Shown here in pieces: positions 5,744-5,749 of a DNA stretch of 5,749 bases. The notes under the pieces were generated by a model. That model did no database searches. It saw only the letters and a list, made by a program, of their open reading frames with translations, and was not told where the DNA came from. Both the position numbers and the translations under genes were made by a program. The DNA comes from RGIG5612 sp045604025. GTDB lineage: Bacteria; Bacillota; Clostridia; Lachnospirales; Lachnospiraceae. The DNA lies in the NCBI GenBank assembly GCA_045604025.1, contig JAZUNG010000058.1, forward strand, positions 1-5,749. The letters run 5' to 3'. Positions within the stretch are counted from its first letter, which is position 1. Each line of letters begins with the position of its first letter.

Positions 5744-5749
5744 GCACTT

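Overview
The window carries most of one peptide-type ABC importer operon, all on the + strand, in the classical order A-B-C-D-F. It contains the 3' part of a family-5 solute-binding protein gene (oppA-like), two complete permease genes (oppB, oppC), two complete ATPase genes (oppD, oppF) and a strong intrinsic terminator at the end. The moderate G+C, AGGAGG-type Shine-Dalgarno sites, tight gene spacing and protein style suggest a Gram-positive anaerobe of the Clostridia, possibly Lachnospiraceae. That placement is an impression from sequence style, not a phylogenetic result.

Layout. Positions 1-486 hold the C-terminal 161 residues of the binding protein. Positions 487-601 are a non-coding spacer with a small hairpin (500-516) and a perfect 11-bp GC-rich hairpin (534-572) followed by a short T run. 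This probably works as a leaky terminator or 3'-end stabiliser that lets the binding protein be made in excess over the membrane parts. oppB (602-1588, GTG start), oppC (1602-3167), oppD (3183-4499) and oppF (4499-5614) follow with gaps of 13 and 15 nt and a 1-nt overlap, so they look co-transcribed and perhaps translationally coupled. Positions 5615-5749 contain no gene. They hold short CTGATC repeats and a 14-bp stem terminator with a T5 tail.

How the parts work together. The secreted binding protein captures the solute outside the membrane, the OppB/OppC heterodimer forms the channel, and the OppD/OppF heterodimer hydrolyses ATP on the cytoplasmic side. All nucleotide-binding motifs are intact in both ATPases, and both keep the C-terminal four-cysteine pattern associated with an iron-sulfur cluster. 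The substrate cannot be read from the sequence: oligopeptide or dipeptide is the default for this family, but relatives carry nickel, glutathione or sugars.

The most unusual part is OppC. It is 521 residues long where about 300 is usual, because the extracellular loop between TM1 and TM2 is expanded to about 215 residues. That loop appears to contain three diverged copies of a roughly 50-residue helix-plus-beta unit. OppD and OppF also carry N-terminal extensions of about 50 residues, and OppD has an Ala/Glu-rich C-terminal tail. I see no mobile element, RNA gene, CRISPR array or evidence of a wholly new system.
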